A DNA stretch of 64,000 bases from Bacteroidota bacterium (GTDB taxonomy: Bacteria; Bacteroidota; Bacteroidia; NS11-12g; UBA955): the NCBI GenBank assembly GCA_963169345.1, contig CAUJCT010000001.1, forward strand, positions 37,253 to 101,252. The letters run 5' to 3'. The notes beneath the pieces are model-generated. The model was not told the origin of the DNA, did not search any database, and saw only the letters and a program-made list of their open reading frames with translations. A program made the position numbers and the translations under genes. Of the stretch, positions 58,687 through 64,000 are shown piece after piece. Position 1 is the first letter of the stretch. Each line of letters starts with the position of its first letter.

Positions 58687-60088
58687 ATTCCTGTTCCATT
58701 TCAGGAATCACAGCCGAATCGAGACCTATTCTTTCTTTAAATTTTGTCAGACTATCGGGGTCTCCATGAACCAGAAATATCTGCTTTAATTTTTTATAAT
58801 CGGAAGCTTCCAGATATTTCATCAGACCTTCCTGGTCGGGATGTGCACTGAATGCATCGGTTCTTTCAATTTTTGCATACACCTGTCTTTCCTTTTTATT
58901 GATGCTAACCGAAGGACGACCTTTCAGAAGCTCGGCTCCAAGCGTACCTTCAGCGCAATAACCAGCAATTAAGATTGTACTGTATGCATCTCCTATATTG
59001 TGTCGTATATGCTCCTGAATACGTCCGCCTTCAACCATACCTGCTGCAGAAATTATAACAGCCGGTTCTGGCATGGCACTCACCATTTTACTGTCAAAGT
59101 CTTCGTCGATGGTATATAAATTCGGGAAAGTAAATAATTTGCCATTTGCTTTAAAAAAAGTCTTGGCTTCATCATTCAGTTGTTCGATAAATTCGGTGTA
59201 GAGTCGGGTAGTTTTAATGGCCAGAGGACTATCTGTATAAACTTTCACAGGTGGCAAAAGTCCCTTTGTATGCAACTGATTGAGCGTAAAAATAATCGAT
59301 TGGGTTCTTCCCACACTAAATGCCGGAATGACCAGCTTGCCTTTATATTTGACACAAGTATCCTCGATGTATTTCAGCATCAAATTTTCTGCATTACTGG
59401 TATGAAGGTGCATTCGACCGCCATAAGTACTTTCAGTAATCAGATAATCCAGACCGGGCATTGCATGTGGGTCGACTACCAGTTTAGAATTATAATTCCC
59501 CAAATCTCCTGTAAAACCTACAGACTTGGTTTGACCATGTTCTTTGACTGTCAACTTAACCGATGCAGCACCCAGAATATGACCAGCAGGAAAAAACTCA
59601 ATAGTGAGTTGATCATTGACCTCAAATACCCTGTTGAATTGAATGCCGACCATTGCATCATGCGTCAATTCGATGTGATGTTTGGTGTAAAGAGTTGCTA
59701 TTTGTTCAGATTTTGCCGGGCGTTTTGATTTTTTTCTGGATTTTCGAGCCGAGTTTTTGCGATTGCTTTCAATTCTCTGGACATTAAGAGAATCGAGCAA
59801 TAAATTTTTAGCCAGTTCAACTGTAGGGTCGGTGCAAAGTATCTGACCTTTGAAACCCTGCCGGATAAGATTTGGCAGATTTCCGGAGTGGTCGATATGA
59901 GCATGTGTAAGAATTACCAAATGAATATCCTCGGGCATAAAAGGGAAATACCGGTTATTAGCTTCAAAATCATCCCGATTTTCGTAATCCAATCCGCAAT
60001 CAATTAGCACAGTGTAACCGCTGTCCAATTTCAGCATATGCATACTGCCGGTCACTTGCCCTGCTGCACCCCAAAACGTTAACTTCAT
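58676..60088 (-). CDS. MBL-fold beta-CASP RNA-processing exonuclease-like protein
   Basis: LTHAHIDHSGNLPNL; PAFSVGRTQSIIFTL; ISAAGMVEGGRIQEHIRHN; DAFSAHPDQEGL. Confidence 0.93.
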   Translation of the reverse strand: MKLTFWGAAGQVTGSMHMLKLDSGYTVLIDCGLDYENRDDFEANNRYFPFMPEDIHLVILTHAHIDHSGNLPNLIRQGFKGQILCTDPTVELAKNLLLDSLNVQRIESNRKNSARKSRKKSKRPAKSEQIATLYTKHHIELTHDAMVGIQFNRVFEVNDQLTIEFFPAGHILGAASVKLTVKEHGQTKSVGFTGDLGNYNSKLVVDPHAMPGLDYLITESTYGGRMHLHTSNAENLMLKYIEDTCVKYKGKLVIPAFSVGRTQSIIFTLNQLHTKGLLPPVKVYTDSPLAIKTTRLYTEFIEQLNDEAKTFFKANGKLFTFPNLYTIDEDFDSKMVSAMPEPAVIISAAGMVEGGRIQEHIRHNIGDAYSTILIAGYCAEGTLGAELLKGRPSVSINKKERQVYAKIERTDAFSAHPDQEGLMKYLEASDYKKLKQIFLVHGDPDSLTKFKERIGLDSAVIPEMEQEFTL

Positions 60089-60195
60089 CTTTCCTATTAC
60101 TTGAAATTTACCACAATTGTCATTTAGTCATTAAAAAAACATAACTCAAATAATAAGAATATGTTTTTAACGTTGGATGGATTAGTTGGTAAAAA

Positions 60196-60705
60196 ATGCA
60201 CACAAAACTATTAATAAGGCCTGACACTTTCACTTCACGTTATCAACAATGGAGAGAACTCCGACGTCCTCTTCAGTTGGCTGCATTTAAATCGAGTTTT
60301 GAAGCCGAACTTTTTGGAATGGGTGCAGTCGACATGAGGTTTGAACAGGATATACACCATACCCGCTTACTTTGGCAGCCTGAAGATATTTCAAAAGAAG
60401 ATATGAGTTTTTGGCTGGATGATTTCAGGAATACACTCCTCTCCCAGCGTTACTTTAATCAGTTCAGCGATGAACGAACGGAACATTTTGACTCAGGATT
60501 GAAAATGACTGTTCACCGTCATTACATGAAACCACAAATCAGTTTCAAGGAAATTATTACACCTGAAACTTCACATCTTTATGGAAACATATTTTTAGAA
60601 CATCACTTCAACGATAATTTTAATTCGTTGACCATCCAAATTCATTACTACAGCCACAAATTGTATTTAAGTTTCGAAAAACTCATGGAGATCATGTTAA
60701 AATAA
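60196..60705 (+). CDS. Conserved hypothetical protein
   Basis: ORF with coding-like composition between other genes. Confidence 0.65.
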   Translation: MHTKLLIRPDTFTSRYQQWRELRRPLQLAAFKSSFEAELFGMGAVDMRFEQDIHHTRLLWQPEDISKEDMSFWLDDFRNTLLSQRYFNQFSDERTEHFDSGLKMTVHRHYMKPQISFKEIITPETSHLYGNIFLEHHFNDNFNSLTIQIHYYSHKLYLSFEKLMEIMLK

Positions 60706-60846
60706 ACTAATTCCGCCTTGCCAACTTACTATATTACAACACATTAATCTTTATGATATTAATTTGACAAATTAATACAAATTAATATATTATATTTACA
60801 CACAATAAGGCAGCGAAAGGGTGTATTTGGTGTCTTATTGTGTAAG

Positions 60847-63800
60847 TTGAAAAAACTATTATTAATATGGAGCCTGTTATGTGTGAGTAATACCTTTGGT
60901 CTTACTGCTTCATTTAACAGCACCACCGTCTCAGGATGTGCTCCATTAGTCGTAGATTTTACAGACGCATCCACAGGTGGACCAACATCCTGGAGTTACG
61001 ATTTTGGGGATGGCGGAAGCAGCAGCGTACAAAATCCCCGTTATACTTTTACAAAACCTGGCAAGTACACTGTCCGATTAACAGTCTCTGACGGCAGCAG
61101 CACAAGTTCTGCGACCATGGTTATCCATGTCAGGAAATTACCAGTTGCAGATTTCAAAGTAACTAAATTTGAATATTGTCCCGGAGATGTGGTCAGTTTT
61201 TTAAATGCCACTGTTGCCGGAGACACAACGATTAAAAGCACTTCATGGGATTTTGGAGACGGCAATGTTGCCAGTTCTAATGGCAATGTCACCAAGACTT
61301 ATAACAATGCAGGAAATTTTACTGTTAAGATGACAGTGCGGGACAATCACAACTGTGTTAGCACTGTTAGTAAATCCAATTTTATAACTGTCAATACCAA
61401 ACCCAATCCAGTTTTTGCATTCAATGCCAAGTACAGCTGCCAGGCGCCTCAAAGAGTTAATCTCATCAACAATTCGAGCAACAGTGTTTCGTTTCTGTGG
61501 GATTTAGGTGATGGCACAACCAGCACACAGGCAACACCAATTGTGTTTTACAACGATGCCAAAACATATACCATCAAATTAACTGCGACCAGTGACAAAG
61601 GTTGTGTTGCAAGTACAACTCAGAATCTGGTTGTACAATTTGGAAAGGTCAAAGCAGATTTTTCTGCAGATGCTTTCACAGGATGCATACCTTATAATCC
61701 GAAGTTTAAAAACAATACACAACCAGTTGGAGCCAAGCTCGATTACACGTGGGATTTTGGTGATGGCACAAAATCGACACTAGAAACACCGAATAAAACC
61801 TACATGAAAACCGGGTCATTTACGGTAAAACTTAAAGCAGTGGGAAGTGGTGCCGGGTGTTTGGACAGTATAGTAAAAACTGTACTAATGTCGGACAAAC
61901 CAAAAGCTACATTGAGTCAAAAAGACACTTTGAATTGTCAGGGGCTTTTATTTAATACTTTTAAAGCCAGTTCATCAAGTACAATCAACAAATACACCTG
62001 GTTTATAGATGGTAAAAACATCGATACAAAAGTGGATACGATAGACTATGTATTCAATAAACCAGGTATTTACAATGTGGTCGTTTTGCTTTCAGACAAT
62101 GCAGGTTGTCAGCAGACATTTGCATTTAAAAAAGTAGTTGTACAACATTTACTTGGAGGGTTTTGGTCGAATTCACTTGGTGGATGTATACCCTATCTTC
62201 ACGATATTATAGACACCACAAACAGTAAACTTGCATCTACATATACATATACATGGGATGACGGACAGGGCAATATTTCAAACAGCCCAATACCCAGATT
62301 GTATTACAAAGACACAGGTGTGTTTGAAATTAAGCTAAAAGTTAAAGATCAGTATGGCTGTGAAGATGAGAGTTGGAATATCATTTCTACTGGTACGAAA
62401 ATCAAACCAAGTTTTACTATTAATAAAAAAAGCATTTGTAACAACGAGCCAATAAAAATGGTGAATACCACAGCTGATTCACTCAAAAAGCAAGTTGAGA
62501 AATGGATTTGGGAATTTGGGAATGCAAAAGGCACAGATCCTGATGATTTTACAGCCAGTATAAGAGATTATCCAAAGACGTATTCTGCATTGCTGATTAG
62601 TAATAACAATGAATGTAAGGATACTTGCCTGAAAGAAGATTCTGTAACCATAAAGCCTACATTGGCAGATTTTGTCATTTCATTTGATACCTGCTTCAGC
62701 AATACCGGAAAATTAAGACATACCAGTGTTCTCGCAACCGATTTCAAATGGATTTTACCTAATGGAAGCACTTCTAAGGACAGCATTATTTACCACAAAT
62801 TTAAACCGGGTACCAAAGAGGATTTTAAAGTTGTTGCTGTAAACAATTTGACAGGATGTGTAGATACATTAAAACAGGAAATCAGTCCACCTAACAGTAC
62901 TTCCAACATCAAAGCTTACAAGTTGAGTGGCTGCACACCTCAGGTATTTAAATTGGAAAATTATATGACGCGTGCCTATCGCAGTCATTGGGATTTTGGC
63001 AACGGAGATACATCAGCGGTCAATGATTCATTCAGATACACCTATTTTGTTCCGGGCACATATACTATTAAACATACCGGTTGGGACATACGCAGTTGTC
63101 CATATACTTCGCAGGTTAAACTAGTTGTAGATGGCCCTACAGCAGGAGCGCAGATTTGGCCATTAAAGGGTTGCTTGCCTTTAACAATACACCTGATTGA
63201 TTCAGTTTCTTCTGGTAAAGTAAAACGAAAATACTGGAAATTTGAAGATGACCCACAATGGATAAAAGCTACCAATAAAAATGACACATTTGTTTACACC
63301 ATTAATTCAATGCCGGTAAGTGGTGATACTTTTTTCCATATTGAGTTATATGTTGAAGACAGCAATGGGTGTAAAACAAGCAAGATTTTTAAAGTAAGAC
63401 CATCCGGTCCTAAGGCTGGAATACAGGCAACACCTGAATTGAGATGTGATGCTATGGAGTATTATTTTAAAGCCAGTCTGGATTCGGCTTCGGCCAGTTA
63501 TCCTGTCAGCATATCCTGGGATATGGGTGACGGGCAAACCAAGACTACAGATGAATTTAAATATATTTATGAAAAAGGGGGTAAATACAAAGTAAAAGTC
63601 AAACTACTGGATGGCATGGGTTGCAGCTTGAATGAGGAAATGACTATAGTCACTCAAGATCCGGCAATACTGGCTAAATTCAGTGCCAATAACACGACAG
63701 CTGTTTGTCCTCCGCTGGTTGTCAATTTCACAGAATCATCCATAACTGATCCAAACAGGCCAGCCATTAGTTTCTTTTGGAATTTTGGTGATGGAACTAC

Positions 63801-64000
63801 TTCAACATTGAGAAACCCTTCTAAGATATATACCAATCCGGGCGTTTATGATGTGACCTTAACCGTACAAAATATGTTTGGTTGCAGCAATACCACAGTT
63901 GTTAAGTCGTATATTAAAATAGGTGGGCCAACAGCAATTTACTCATTTACGCCTAAAGATGGATGCTGGCCGGTTCAGGCTAGTTATAAATCGACCCCAA
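60847..64000 (+). CDS. Large PKD-repeat surface/secreted protein (3' end outside the window)
   Basis: Own translation from TTG 60847: LKKLLLIWSLLCVSNTFGLTASFNSTTVSGCAPLVVDFTDASTGGPTSWSYDFGDGGSS...; repeated WDFGDG-type motifs; open to the window edge, so absent from the ORF track. Confidence 0.9.
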   Translation, partial: MKKLLLIWSLLCVSNTFGLTASFNSTTVSGCAPLVVDFTDASTGGPTSWSYDFGDGGSSSVQNPRYTFTKPGKYTVRLTVSDGSSTSSATMVIHVRKLPVADFKVTKFEYCPGDVVSFLNATVAGDTTIKSTSWDFGDGNVASSNGNVTKTYNNAGNFTVKMTVRDNHNCVSTVSKSNFITVNTKPNPVFAFNAKYSCQAPQRVNLINNSSNSVSFLWDLGDGTTSTQATPIVFYNDAKTYTIKLTATSDKGCVASTTQNLVVQFGKVKADFSADAFTGCIPYNPKFKNNTQPVGAKLDYTWDFGDGTKSTLETPNKTYMKTGSFTVKLKAVGSGAGCLDSIVKTVLMSDKPKATLSQKDTLNCQGLLFNTFKASSSSTINKYTWFIDGKNIDTKVDTIDYVFNKPGIYNVVVLLSDNAGCQQTFAFKKVVVQHLLGGFWSNSLGGCIPYLHDIIDTTNSKLASTYTYTWDDGQGNISNSPIPRLYYKDTGVFEIKLKVKDQYGCEDESWNIISTGTKIKPSFTINKKSICNNEPIKMVNTTADSLKKQVEKWIWEFGNAKGTDPDDFTASIRDYPKTYSALLISNNNECKDTCLKEDSVTIKPTLADFVISFDTCFSNTGKLRHTSVLATDFKWILPNGSTSKDSIIYHKFKPGTKEDFKVVAVNNLTGCVDTLKQEISPPNSTSNIKAYKLSGCTPQVFKLENYMTRAYRSHWDFGNGDTSAVNDSFRYTYFVPGTYTIKHTGWDIRSCPYTSQVKLVVDGPTAGAQIWPLKGCLPLTIHLIDSVSSGKVKRKYWKFEDDPQWIKATNKNDTFVYTINSMPVSGDTFFHIELYVEDSNGCKTSKIFKVRPSGPKAGIQATPELRCDAMEYYFKASLDSASASYPVSISWDMGDGQTKTTDEFKYIYEKGGKYKVKVKLLDGMGCSLNEEMTIVTQDPAILAKFSANNTTAVCPPLVVNFTESSITDPNRPAISFFWNFGDGTTSTLRNPSKIYTNPGVYDVTLTVQNMFGCSNTTVVKSYIKIGGPTAIYSFTPKDGCWPVQASYKSTP

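Noticed and set aside
61041-63836. Minus-strand ORFs opposite the PKD gene (61041..61295, 61243..61452, 62349..62534, 62568..62786, 63042..63287, 63346..63537, 63654..63836)
   Set aside because: Shadow ORFs of the long + strand PKD frame.
1-64000. tRNA, rRNA, prophage, integrase or toxin-antitoxin loci
   Set aside because: None recognised by eye; a tRNAscan/Infernal search would be needed to exclude them formally.

Overview
Chromosomal window from a Bacteroidetes-like (Sphingobacteriales/Chitinophagales-type) bacterium. The evidence is TAnnTTTG-type promoters, TonB receptor, gliding-motility/PKD proteins, S46 and M61 peptidases, GxxExxY and DUF4159. Most of it is ordinary housekeeping and metabolic genes: 2-oxoacid dehydrogenase E2, CBS-type PLP enzyme, lpxB, rsmI, lnt, lysA, ruvX, def, rbfA, thiolase, an alkyltransferase-like protein and rnpB. 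A giant PKD-repeat gene missing from the ORF track (TTG start at 60847) runs off the right edge, and a partial minus-strand CDS lies at 1-220. No tRNA, rRNA, CRISPR array or prophage was recognised. Non-coding structure was the most interesting part. (1) At 6.77-8.45 kb there is an array of MITE-like modules with ~23-bp imperfect terminal inverted repeats (TTTTTTRACGCAGATNNCRCAGA) and a central CCGCCATAGGCGG hairpin. One module carries a GxxExxY (PD-(D/E)XK-like) gene exactly where two shorter sibling modules lack it, so it looks like an autonomous/non-autonomous pair. (2) Two outward-facing ~0.4-kb cassettes (30.05-30.46 and 31.85-32.26 kb) share promoter, 5'UTR palindrome (GTATTAATAC at identical 18-nt spacing), 3'UTR and terminator, but enclose unrelated small membrane ORFs. 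(3) Two hairpin arrays have alternating periods (69/49 bp at 34.66-35.07 kb; 121/108 bp at 48.68-49.16 kb). In both, the substitutions seen in the stems mostly preserve + strand RNA pairing by G-U wobble.
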